The notes under the pieces are model-generated. The model was not told the origin of the DNA. It saw only the letters and a list, made by a program, of their open reading frames with translations, and did not search any database. A stretch of DNA of 64,000 bases, from contig NZ_JACHVQ010000001.1 of the NCBI RefSeq assembly GCF_014190805.1, positions 558,001 to 622,000 on the forward strand. Reading direction: 5' to 3'. Position numbers and translations under genes: made by a program. Below are positions 34,500 to 42,424 of the stretch, piece by piece (positions within the stretch are counted from its first letter, which is position 1; each line of letters opens with the position of its first letter). The DNA comes from Flexivirga oryzae. GTDB lineage: Bacteria > Actinomycetota > Actinomycetes > Actinomycetales > Dermatophilaceae.

Positions 34500-35753
34500 A
34501 TGCGCGCAGCGGGTATGACGCTGAGCCCCGCCGACGAACAGCGCCGCACCCGGTTGCGCAGGATGCGGCTGACCGCGAGCTCACTGCTCGTGCTGGCCGC
34601 GGTCGTCTTCGTCGTGACCCATGGCCGGGGCGGCGTCTGGGGCTATGTCAACGCCGCCGCCGAAGCGGCGATGGTCGGTGCCGTCGCCGACTGGTTCGCG
34701 GTCACGGCGCTGTTCCGGCACCCGCTCGGTCTGAAGGTCCCGCACACCGCGATCATCCCCGAGCGCAAGGACAGCATCGGGCACAGCCTCGAGGATTTCG
34801 TCACCGACAACTTCCTCACCGCGGAGAACGTCCAGCAGCGCCTGGCGACCGCGCAGGTCCCGATGCGGGTCGGCCGGTGGTTGTCGGACCCGGCGAACGC
34901 CGGGCGGGTGGTCACCGAGTCGGCGCCCGCGCTCGCCAAGGGCATCAACTCGATCAGCGACGCCGAGGTGGGGGATTTCCTCGGCCGGGTGCTGCTGCCG
35001 CGGCTCGCGCGCGAGCCGGTCTCGCCACTGCTCGGCAGCCTGCTCGAAGGTGTCGTCCGGGACGACTCGCACCGTCAGGTGGTCGACCTGGTCGTCCGCG
35101 AACTGCACGACTGGGTGCGTGACAACGAACCGACGGTGACCTCGCTGATCGGGAGCCGGGCGCCGTGGTGGTCGCCGCGTTGGCTGGATGACACGGTCGC
35201 CGCGCGTCTGCACGTGGAACTGGTGCGGTGGTTGGCCGACATACGCGACACCCCGGACCACCAGGTGCGTCGCGCGATCGACGACCTGCTGGCCAAGCTC
35301 GCCGACAACCTGCAGAACGACCCCGCCACCATGGAGCGTGCCGAGACGCTCAAGGTGCGCGTCCTGTCCCACCCGTCGGTCGGTGACTCGCTGGTGGCCA
35401 TGTGGCAGTCGATCAAACGCGTGGTGGTGGAGTCGCTCGACGACCCCGAGAGCGATCTGCGCGAGCGCCTCGTGCGGGCGATCTCGGACCTGGGCAACCG
35501 GATCGTCACCGACGACAATCTGCGCGCCTCGCTGGACCGGCGTCTCGGCGAGATCTCCGGGCACGTCGTCACGACCTACGGGCACGAGATCTCGACCGTC
35601 ATCTCCCAGACCATCGAGCGCTGGGACGGCGACGAAGCCTCCCGCCGGATCGAGCTGCACGTCGGGCGTGACCTGCAGTTCATCCGGATCAACGGCACCG
35701 TGGTGGGCGGCCTGGTCGGTCTGGTGATCTACTCGCTCGCGCAGTTGCTCTGA
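34500..35753 (+). CDS. DUF445 family membrane protein
   Basis: A 417-aa membrane protein of the DUF445 (YjiN-like) family, of unknown function. It has an N-terminal membrane helix (LTASSLLVLAAVVFVVTH), the family block AMVGAVADWFAVTALFRHPL then KVPHTAIIPERKDSIG, a long helical middle, and a C-terminal membrane helix (INGTVVGGLVGLVIYSLAQL). The ATG at 34500 is 10 bp after the lipoprotein stop; a second ATG at 34515 is possible and the ribosome binding site does not decide. It is probably co-transcribed with the lipoprotein gene. Confidence 0.9.
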   Translation: MRAAGMTLSPADEQRRTRLRRMRLTASSLLVLAAVVFVVTHGRGGVWGYVNAAAEAAMVGAVADWFAVTALFRHPLGLKVPHTAIIPERKDSIGHSLEDFVTDNFLTAENVQQRLATAQVPMRVGRWLSDPANAGRVVTESAPALAKGINSISDAEVGDFLGRVLLPRLAREPVSPLLGSLLEGVVRDDSHRQVVDLVVRELHDWVRDNEPTVTSLIGSRAPWWSPRWLDDTVAARLHVELVRWLADIRDTPDHQVRRAIDDLLAKLADNLQNDPATMERAETLKVRVLSHPSVGDSLVAMWQSIKRVVVESLDDPESDLRERLVRAISDLGNRIVTDDNLRASLDRRLGEISGHVVTTYGHEISTVISQTIERWDGDEASRRIELHVGRDLQFIRINGTVVGGLVGLVIYSLAQLL

Positions 35754-35890
35754 CAGCGCGGACGAGAAACCACCCCGGCCGTAGATTCGGACCCAACCGG
35801 GGGCACGTTGCAGGTATGTTGACTGAACTCCAAGGAGTGAGAGGCAACCTCGAACCCACGAATGCGTTGTCCGGAGAGGTTGGTTGGCGA

Positions 35891-37723
35891 ATGGCATCGT
35901 TGCGGCGGCGTGTGCTCGATCAGATCCCGCAGCGGCCTCGCAACGGGCTACGCCGAGTGCAGCGCGCCGTGAACGAGCTGCAGGGCAAGCCCGGTCGGCC
36001 CGTCAAGAAGCCACCCGCCCGGGTGATCGGTATGGTTGAGCGGCTGGGCGAGGCGCAGATATTCGGATGGGTGATGGTGCCGACCTCGGCACCACCGGCA
36101 CCGGTGAGCCTGCACCTCGGCCCGATCAAGCTCTCCTCCACCTACCCCACGCCGGGTGGCGCTCTGGCCCGTATGGAGATCGCTCAGGACAGTGCGCGTC
36201 CGCCGACCGCGCAGGGCACCGCGCTCAAGCGGGCCGTGGGATCCGGCGTCGCAGTTGGCCGCGCGGACGGTCGCCGGAATGTTCGTGACGGATTCGAGGA
36301 ACGGTCCTTCACCTTCAAGGTTCGTGACATCTGGGCATATCTGCGGCAGGGCAACCGCGTCACCGTCAGGTACAAGGGACAGCCGCTTCCGATCAGCGGA
36401 CACGGGATCTACTTCAGCGCCACCAAGGACGGCAAATACAACCTGAGGCTGCTGCAAGAGCGCCTTGACGAGGGCTTCATCCTCACCCAGATGGGCGAGA
36501 TCGTGCTGTCGAAGCGGCTCGACGAGGAGTGGCAACGTCGGGTCGCCGGCCTCTACACGAAGGTTCGCGAGGTCGTCGCCGAACGATACGGGTATGACGT
36601 GTTCATCGCGTACGGGACCTTGCTCGGGTCGGTGCGGGAAGGTGGTTACATCAGTCACGACGCGGACTTCGACTCGGCATACATCTCCCAATTCCACACC
36701 GGTCGGGAAGCGGCCGAGGAGTTGCTGGACGTCGCCATGACATTGATCGATGCCGGCCTCGAGGTCGACCTGAGGCAGCGTCTGCTCCACGTGCACGACC
36801 CCGAGGACCCCTCGTACCGCATCGATGTGTTCCACCTGTACTTCGACCCCGAAGGGCGCCTACGGTTCCCCTGGGGTGTCGCCGGGACGCGCGGTTACAC
36901 CACGGACGACTTCGTCGGCACCGAACTGGTCGACCTTCCCGGCGGCGAAGTGCTGCGGCCGATCAATCCGGAACCGCTGGTCGCCCACCTCTACGGGGAC
37001 GACTGGCGACTGCCCAAACCCGCGTTCCACTGGCCGCATGCGCGCACCGACGTCGCCGACGACGCCGTGCTCACAACGGCTGAGCGCGACCGGGTCTACT
37101 GGTCGAATTTCTATGCGCATCACACGAGTAGTGGGGGGTCGACGTTCTTCGCCGCGGTGAGCGAACTCGACGGGCTGCCTGGGGCGGTGGTCGACATCGG
37201 GTGTGGTGACGGCCATGATTCGTTCGCGTTCGCGCAGAGTGGGCGCACCGTGTTGGGTATCGATCAGTCGGCGGTTGCCGTGCAGGGTGCGACGGCCCGC
37301 GCCGAGCAGTTGGGTGTCGCGGATCGGGCGGTGTTCGAGGTGTGTGACGTCTCGGATCCGGCCGCTCTGGGGGCCGTTCTCGAGCGGTTCCGGGGCCAGC
37401 ACGCAGGAAACGTGTTGTTCTATCTGCGGTTCTTCCTGCACTCGGTCACCGCTGAGGTGCAGGAGGAGGTGCTGGCGCACATCCGGTCGGTGGCGCGTGC
37501 GGGGGACGTGTTCGCGGCGGAGTTCCGGACCGACAAGGACGAGAAGCGGAAGAAGACGTTCGGGAACCATTACCGGCGTTTCCAGAGCGCGGCCGAGTTC
37601 CGGGCGGCGTTGGAAGGGCGGTTCGGTTTCCAGGTGGTCAGTGATCAGGAGTCGGACGGATTGTCGCCGTACGGTGACGAGGACCCGATCCTCTACCGGG
37701 TCGTGGCACGGTTCCGGGAGTGA
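35891..37723 (+). CDS. LicD-like nucleotidyltransferase/phosphotransferase fused to a class I methyltransferase, paralogue 1
   Basis: A 610-aa cytoplasmic fusion protein. The first 200 residues are unrecognised. Next comes a LicD/Mnt-like domain (about 230-300) with YGTLLGSVREGG and SHDADFD, the pattern of the LicD phosphocholine transferases and their nucleotidyltransferase fold, followed by a region (HDPEDPSYRIDVFHLYFD) also typical. A Rossmann methyltransferase domain fills about 395-610, with VVDIGCGDGHDSFAFA and LGIDQSAVAV. Such pairs decorate cell-surface glycans or teichoic-like polymers; the exact reaction is unknown. I start at ATG 35891, where the paralogue's homology starts and GGAGAGG precedes. 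A second copy follows 72 bp downstream. Confidence 0.8.
   Translation: MASLRRRVLDQIPQRPRNGLRRVQRAVNELQGKPGRPVKKPPARVIGMVERLGEAQIFGWVMVPTSAPPAPVSLHLGPIKLSSTYPTPGGALARMEIAQDSARPPTAQGTALKRAVGSGVAVGRADGRRNVRDGFEERSFTFKVRDIWAYLRQGNRVTVRYKGQPLPISGHGIYFSATKDGKYNLRLLQERLDEGFILTQMGEIVLSKRLDEEWQRRVAGLYTKVREVVAERYGYDVFIAYGTLLGSVREGGYISHDADFDSAYISQFHTGREAAEELLDVAMTLIDAGLEVDLRQRLLHVHDPEDPSYRIDVFHLYFDPEGRLRFPWGVAGTRGYTTDDFVGTELVDLPGGEVLRPINPEPLVAHLYGDDWRLPKPAFHWPHARTDVADDAVLTTAERDRVYWSNFYAHHTSSGGSTFFAAVSELDGLPGAVVDIGCGDGHDSFAFAQSGRTVLGIDQSAVAVQGATARAEQLGVADRAVFEVCDVSDPAALGAVLERFRGQHAGNVLFYLRFFLHSVTAEVQEEVLAHIRSVARAGDVFAAEFRTDKDEKRKKTFGNHYRRFQSAAEFRAALEGRFGFQVVSDQESDGLSPYGDEDPILYRVVARFRE
37097..37716. repeat. 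620-bp near-identical tract, copy 1
   Basis: Covers the methyltransferase half of paralogue 1. It matches 39008-39627 base for base by eye except at 37623 (T here, G there), while the two genes differ much more on both sides. This is a typical gene-conversion or recombination footprint. Confidence 0.9.
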
Positions 37724-37795
37724 CGCGGGCGGTGGACCGGGTCAGCCATAGCCGGACGGTATGGCCACAGCACAATCTGGGGAGGTGACGAACGG

Positions 37796-39646
37796 ATGTC
37801 GAAGGCATCGGTACGGCGACAGGTGATCGACAGGATCCCCGAGGGACAACGCACCAGACTGCTGCGGTGGCGGCGGGCGACCCGGGTGGTTCGCGGCCGG
37901 GTTCACGAGCAACTGACCGGGTCGGCACGGCCCGCCGTCGGGATGGTCGAGCGTCTGGGGGACACCCAGATCGCCGGCTGGGTGATGGTGTCGGTCCAAA
38001 CCGCCCCGGCACCGGTCACTCTGCAGCTCGGATCGATCGAGCTCTCCTCCACCTATCCGACCGCGGAGGGCACCCTGAGCGGGATGCGGCTTGCCCCGGA
38101 GGACGAAGGGCCGCCGTCGGCGCAGGCGGCAACACGCCCGCGGCGGGCCGGCGCCGGGGTGGCCGCCGGTCGGGTGGACGGGCGCCGGAACGCTCCCGAC
38201 GGCTACGAGGCGAGAACGTTCTCGTTCCAGATCCGGGAGATCTGGCCCTACCTGAACAAGGGCGACCGGATCAGCGTGACCTTCGACGGGCAACCGTTGC
38301 CGATCACGGGGCACGGGCTCTTCTTCCGGGCACGCACCGACGGTGCCTCCAACCTCCGGGCGTTACGGCGCAAGTTGGATCAGGGGTACACGCTGACCCA
38401 GACGGGTCGGATCATGCTCTCCAAACGGCTCGATACGCAGTGGCAGCAACGGATCGCCGCGATCTACTCCACAGTGCGTGAGGTCGTCGCCGAGCGTTTC
38501 GGGTATGACGTGTTCATCGCCTACGGGACGTTGCTCGGGTCGGTGCGCGAGGGCGGTTACATCAGCCATGACGCCGACTTCGACTCGGCATACATCTCGC
38601 GCTATCGCACCGGTCGCGAAGCGGCCGAGGAACTCGTGGACATCGCCATGGCACTGATCGAGGTGGGGTTCGAGGTCGACCTGCGGCAACGGGTGCTGCA
38701 CATCCACGACCCGGAGGATCGCACGTACCGCATCGATCTCTTCCACCTCTACTTCGATCCGGGCGGGCGGTTGCGGTTCCCATGGGGTGTCGCCGGAACC
38801 CGCGGTTACACCACGGACGACTTCGTCGGCACCGAGCCGGTCGACTTCTCCGGCGGCCAGGTGCTGCGGCCGATCAACCCGGAACCGCTGGTCGCCCACA
38901 TCTATGGGGACGACTGGCGGCTGCCGAAGCCGGGTTTCCACTGGTGGCACGCCCGCAGAGAGGTTGCCGAGGACGGGATCCTGACGATCGTGCAACGCGA
39001 CCGGGTGTACTGGTCGAATTTCTATGCGCATCACACGAGTAGTGGGGGGTCGACGTTCTTCGCCGCGGTGAGCGAACTCGACGGGCTGCCTGGGGCGGTG
39101 GTCGACATCGGGTGTGGTGACGGCCATGATTCGTTCGCGTTCGCGCAGAGTGGGCGCACCGTGTTGGGTATCGATCAGTCGGCGGTTGCCGTGCAGGGTG
39201 CGACGGCCCGCGCCGAGCAGTTGGGTGTCGCGGATCGGGCGGTGTTCGAGGTGTGTGACGTCTCGGATCCGGCCGCTCTGGGGGCCGTTCTCGAGCGGTT
39301 CCGGGGCCAGCACGCAGGAAACGTGTTGTTCTATCTGCGGTTCTTCCTGCACTCGGTCACCGCTGAGGTGCAGGAGGAGGTGCTGGCGCACATCCGGTCG
39401 GTGGCGCGTGCGGGGGACGTGTTCGCGGCGGAGTTCCGGACCGACAAGGACGAGAAGCGGAAGAAGACGTTCGGGAACCATTACCGGCGTTTCCAGAGCG
39501 CGGCCGAGTTCCGGGCGGCGTTGGAAGGGCGGTGCGGTTTCCAGGTGGTCAGTGATCAGGAGTCGGACGGATTGTCGCCGTACGGTGACGAGGACCCGAT
39601 CCTCTACCGGGTCGTGGCACGGTTCCGCGGCAGGCCGTCGGACTGA
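37796..39646 (+). CDS. LicD-like / methyltransferase fusion protein, paralogue 2
   Basis: A 616-aa tandem paralogue of the preceding gene, with the same layout: an unrecognised N-terminal third, a LicD-like core (YGTLLGSVREGG, SHDADFDSAYIS) and a C-terminal methyltransferase (VVDIGCGDGHDSFAFA). The ATG has a strong GGGAGGTGA site. The N-terminal third has diverged clearly from paralogue 1 (for example GLGDTQIAGWVMV-like VERLGDTQIAGWVMV against VERLGEAQIFGWVMV), while the methyltransferase half is identical except for Phe to Cys at one position (GRCGFQVV). It probably modifies a related but different surface acceptor. The gene ends 145 bp before the convergent VOC gene. Confidence 0.8.
   Translation: MSKASVRRQVIDRIPEGQRTRLLRWRRATRVVRGRVHEQLTGSARPAVGMVERLGDTQIAGWVMVSVQTAPAPVTLQLGSIELSSTYPTAEGTLSGMRLAPEDEGPPSAQAATRPRRAGAGVAAGRVDGRRNAPDGYEARTFSFQIREIWPYLNKGDRISVTFDGQPLPITGHGLFFRARTDGASNLRALRRKLDQGYTLTQTGRIMLSKRLDTQWQQRIAAIYSTVREVVAERFGYDVFIAYGTLLGSVREGGYISHDADFDSAYISRYRTGREAAEELVDIAMALIEVGFEVDLRQRVLHIHDPEDRTYRIDLFHLYFDPGGRLRFPWGVAGTRGYTTDDFVGTEPVDFSGGQVLRPINPEPLVAHIYGDDWRLPKPGFHWWHARREVAEDGILTIVQRDRVYWSNFYAHHTSSGGSTFFAAVSELDGLPGAVVDIGCGDGHDSFAFAQSGRTVLGIDQSAVAVQGATARAEQLGVADRAVFEVCDVSDPAALGAVLERFRGQHAGNVLFYLRFFLHSVTAEVQEEVLAHIRSVARAGDVFAAEFRTDKDEKRKKTFGNHYRRFQSAAEFRAALEGRCGFQVVSDQESDGLSPYGDEDPILYRVVARFRGRPSD
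39008..39627. repeat. 620-bp near-identical tract, copy 2
   Basis: Partner of 37097-37716, offset by 1911 bp. The single difference seen by eye is G at 39534, giving Cys in place of Phe. It ends where the C-termini diverge, right before the stop. Confidence 0.9.
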
Positions 39647-39790
39647 TGGTCGCCGTACGGCCATTCCCACGTCGTCGACTCGCGGCACGAGAAGCATGCT
39701 GTGGGAACGGATCTCGTCACGACGGCCGAGGATTGGGCCGCGAATGACACATCGCCGACGAGAGCGCGATCCCGCGCTCACAGGCCGTCG

Positions 39791-40552
39791 TCATGCCGAG
39801 GCTGCGTGCACCTGGATCTCCTGGCCGTCCGGGTCGCTGATGGTCACGTAGTCGCCGAACTCGGACTCGTGCAGTTGCGCGCTCGCGCCGGCAGCCTCGG
39901 AGCGCTGGATGATCTCGGCCAGCGGAATGGTCGTCTCGAAGGTCAGCTGCACCGCGAACGGCGTTGGTATGACGGGAATCCCGCCACCGGTGTGGTGCAG
40001 GCCGACCGAGCCGCCGGCACCCGGGAGCGTGAGTTGGGTGAAGTGCTCGCCGGCGTCACCGACGACCGTGAAACCGAGCGCCTCGAGCAGCCGCCGGTCG
40101 GGAGCCTGGTCGTCCACGAAGCGGATCGGGGTGACCCGGAGGTCGCCGATGCCGGGCTCGATGCCGGTGCTGGAGTAGCCGTACAGATCGTCGGACCGAC
40201 CGTTGATGACGAGCTGGTCGCCGCCGAGGGTGATCGTGATCGCACGGCCGTAGGCCTCGTCATACACCATCGACTCGTCCGGGTGCCCGTCGTTGGCAAA
40301 GCCGCTCGCGACGAGTTGCCGTGCCAATGCTTCGAGTTCGGTCTCCGCGAAGGACAGGCAGGTCGCGCCGGGCGGCACGCCCATGGCCGAGTCGGAGGCG
40401 CTGTGCAGGGCGACGGTGCCTGTCTGCCCGGACAGCTCCACCCAGCCGCCCTTGTCGCTGGTGATGTTGACCGAAAGCCCCAGTGACACCAGGAGTTTCG
40501 TCACATCGTCGAGGTTGTCGGTGAAACGGATGGGTTGCACGAAGAGGGTCAT
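39791..40552 (-). CDS. VOC family protein, two-domain glyoxalase fold
   Basis: A 253-aa protein of two vicinal-oxygen-chelate halves (about residues 1-115 and 130-250), each with the beta-alpha-beta-beta-beta pattern: VQPIRFTDNLDDVTKLLVSL and VTPIRFVDDQAPDRRLLEAL. Metal ligands are not obvious: the first half has ALHSAS and the second GLHHTGGG, with Glu near the end (DGQEIQVH). It may be a glyoxalase, a dioxygenase-like enzyme or a binding protein. Its ATG overlaps the stop of a small RHH gene by ATGA, so the two are coupled and the RHH protein likely regulates it. Confidence 0.85.
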   Translation of the reverse strand: MTLFVQPIRFTDNLDDVTKLLVSLGLSVNITSDKGGWVELSGQTGTVALHSASDSAMGVPPGATCLSFAETELEALARQLVASGFANDGHPDESMVYDEAYGRAITITLGGDQLVINGRSDDLYGYSSTGIEPGIGDLRVTPIRFVDDQAPDRRLLEALGFTVVGDAGEHFTQLTLPGAGGSVGLHHTGGGIPVIPTPFAVQLTFETTIPLAEIIQRSEAAGASAQLHESEFGDYVTISDPDGQEIQVHAASA

Positions 40553-40701
40553 CGGATGGCTCCTTGATCAAGGTAGTTGCGCAGCGCCTGCTCGACGAGT
40601 GCCGAGAGGCTCATGCTGTCGTCGATCGCGCGGTGCTTGACCGCGCGGATCAGGTCCGGTGGGAGATACACGTTGAACTGCGTCTTCTCGCTTGCTGGCA
40701 T
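40549..40701 (-). CDS. Ribbon-helix-helix (CopG/Arc-type) regulator, 50 aa
   Basis: A complete 50-codon gene: MPASEKTQFNVYLPPDLIRA, then VKHRAIDDSMSLSALVEQALRNYL. The strand QFNVYLPPDLI is the DNA-contacting ribbon; two helices follow. It is short and easily missed. Its stop overlaps the VOC start (ATGA), and a palindrome TTGCTGGCATGCTAGCAA spans its start codon, which fits autoregulation. In other actinomycetes similar RHH genes also sit before glyoxalase-like genes. It could instead be an antitoxin, but the partner is an enzyme-like fold rather than a known toxin. Confidence 0.85.
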   Translation of the reverse strand: MPASEKTQFNVYLPPDLIRAVKHRAIDDSMSLSALVEQALRNYLDQGAIR

Positions 40702-40709
40702 GCTAGCAA
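40692..40709. promoter_or_regulatory. Palindrome over the RHH start codon
   Basis: An 18-bp palindrome with one mismatched pair, TTGCTGGCATGCTAGCAA. It includes the ATG of the RHH gene, so a bound RHH dimer would block transcription or translation of the RHH-VOC operon. Binding is inference. Confidence 0.55.
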
Positions 40710-40814
40710 TCTAACTAAGTAGCGAATGCAGGTCAAGGGCGGCCGACCCCCACGCCGGTGATCCGCACGTCGAGCGGGCCGGAACGCCCTCCCGCACACC
40801 GGGTTAACATCTGG

Positions 40815-40879
40815 GCCAGGTCACGGCTGCCAGCCGACAACCCGGATCGCTGGGGCCGAATCGAGCACGGAGGTTCATC
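40815..40879 (+). promoter_or_regulatory. Structured leader of metY (possible riboswitch, unassigned)
   Basis: After a TTAACA box at 40804-40809, the leader has a small hairpin CGGCTGCCAGCCG (40824-40836) followed by ACAACCC, and a GGATCGCTGGGG stretch before a strong GGAGG. The CCGACAACCC part recalls the CCGGCAACCC of SAM riboswitches, but the rest of no known class is visible. It holds no gene. Confidence 0.3.
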
Positions 40880-42208
40880 ATGAGCACCGACGCAACACTC
40901 GACTGGTCGTTCGAGACGCGGCAGATTCACGCGGGACAGTCTGCGGACCCCACCACCGGCTCGCTGGCGCTGCCGATCTACCAGACCACGTCGTTCCAGT
41001 TCAACGACACCGAGCACGCGGCGAATCTCTTCGGGCTCAAGGAATTCGGCAACATCTACACGCGGCTGATGAACCCGACCACCGACGTCGCGGAGAAGCG
41101 CGTTGCCAGCCTGGAAGGCGGCGTCGGCGCACTGCTGGTCTCGTCCGGTCAGGCGGCGGAGACGCTCGCCTTCCTGAACATCGTCGGGGCCGGCGACCAT
41201 ATCGTCGCGAGCCCGAGCCTGTATGGCGGCACCTACAACCTGCTGAAGCACACGTTGGCCAGGCTCGGCATCGAGACCACGTTCGTCGAGGACCGCACCG
41301 ACGCGGAGGGTTGGGCCGCAGCGTTCCGCCCCAACACCAAGCTGGTCTTTGCGGAGACCATCTCGAACCCGAAGTCGGAGATCCTCGACATCGAGCTGGT
41401 CGCCGGTGTTGCGCACGACCACGGAGTGCCGATGATCGTCGACAACACCATCGCAACGCCCTACGTGTTGCGTCCGATCGAGCACGGGGCCGACATCGTC
41501 ATCCACTCCGCGACCAAGTATCTCGGCGGCCATGGCACCGCGATCGGAGGCGTGATCGTCGACAGTGGCAACTTCGACTTCGCCAAGGATCCGGAGAAGT
41601 TCCCGGGCTTCAACACCCCGGACGAGTCCTACCACGGCCTCGTCTACGCCCGGGACCTCGGAGTCGGCAGCCCGCTCGGGGCGAACCTCGCCTACATCCT
41701 CAAGGCGCGCGTGGAGTTGCTGCGCGACATGGGTGCCGCGATCTCGCCGTTCAACTCGTTTCTGATCGAGCAGGGCATGGAGACGCTCAGCCTGCGTGTG
41801 GAGCGACACATCGCGAACGCCCGCAGGGTCGCCGAGTGGTTGCAGGGGCACGACCAGGTCGAGTCGGTCCGGTGGGCCTCGCTGCCGGACAACGAATACT
41901 ACGAACTGGCGCAGAAATACACGCCGCTCGGGGCCGGAGCGGTGCTGGCGTTCGAGATCGCCGGAGGGGTCGAGGCGGGCAGGAAGTTCGTCGAGGCGCT
42001 GACGTTGCACTCGCACGTCGCCAACATGGGCGACGTGCGTTCGCTGGCGATCCACCCCGCGTCGACCACGCACTCGCAGGGCCCGGACGAGGACCGGCTG
42101 GCCGCCGGGGTGACACCCGGGCTCGTCCGCCTGTCCGTCGGCATCGAGCACGTCGACGACATCATCGCCGATCTCGCGCAGGGCTTCAGCGCAGCCAAGG
42201 GTGCCTGA
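40880..42208 (+). CDS. metY: O-acetylhomoserine aminocarboxypropyltransferase (sulfhydrylase)
   Basis: Makes homocysteine from O-acetylhomoserine and sulfide; a 442-aa cytoplasmic PLP enzyme. Motifs are YQTTSFQFND, the active-site tyrosine stretch FGNIYTRLMNPT, VSSGQAAETLAF, DNTIATPYVLRP (the PLP-binding Asp region) and the Schiff-base lysine in IHSATKYLGGHGTAIGG. The length and the AADLFGLKE-type insertion (HAANLFGLKEFG) mark the MetY branch rather than MetB/MetC. It pairs in pathway with metX, 14 kb away. The ATG follows GGAGG. The 178 bp upstream carry a structured leader. Confidence 0.93.
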   Translation: MSTDATLDWSFETRQIHAGQSADPTTGSLALPIYQTTSFQFNDTEHAANLFGLKEFGNIYTRLMNPTTDVAEKRVASLEGGVGALLVSSGQAAETLAFLNIVGAGDHIVASPSLYGGTYNLLKHTLARLGIETTFVEDRTDAEGWAAAFRPNTKLVFAETISNPKSEILDIELVAGVAHDHGVPMIVDNTIATPYVLRPIEHGADIVIHSATKYLGGHGTAIGGVIVDSGNFDFAKDPEKFPGFNTPDESYHGLVYARDLGVGSPLGANLAYILKARVELLRDMGAAISPFNSFLIEQGMETLSLRVERHIANARRVAEWLQGHDQVESVRWASLPDNEYYELAQKYTPLGAGAVLAFEIAGGVEAGRKFVEALTLHSHVANMGDVRSLAIHPASTTHSQGPDEDRLAAGVTPGLVRLSVGIEHVDDIIADLAQGFSAAKGA

Positions 42209-42331
42209 CCGTTCGGTATGCCGGTCGATCCGTGGTTGATCGAATAATCGGTTGACCGCCTGCGAAAGGGCCGACAGGGTGGGCGCACACGCACCGACGG
42301 CTGCAGCCGTCCAGATCGAGAGGAGTCAGTC

Positions 42332-42424
42332 ATGACCGAAGTCCGGGGCAGTCTGCCCACCTTCCGCCTTCTCGATCGGAGCTTCCCGTATGACGCACCA
42401 CCCGGAGGCGTCTGCCTCCACTGA
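42332..42424 (+). CDS. Possible 30-aa small protein overlapping the RIO kinase start
   Basis: ATG 42332 has an excellent ribosome binding site, GAGAGGAG, at 6 nt. The frame runs MTEVRGSLPTFRLLDRSFPY then DAPPGGVCLH and stops at 42424, overlapping the RIO kinase start (ATG 42390) in another frame. A 16-bp palindrome GACGGCTGCAGCCGTC lies at 42296-42311 just upstream. It could be a real small protein, a leader that couples translation into the kinase gene, or a misread site for an unusual kinase start. I do not recognise the peptide. Confidence 0.4.
   Translation: MTEVRGSLPTFRLLDRSFPYDAPPGGVCLH

Noticed and set aside
40549..40552. RHH-VOC pair as a classical toxin-antitoxin system
   Set aside because: The VOC fold is enzyme- or ligand-binding-like and is not a known toxin; regulation of an enzyme is more likely.
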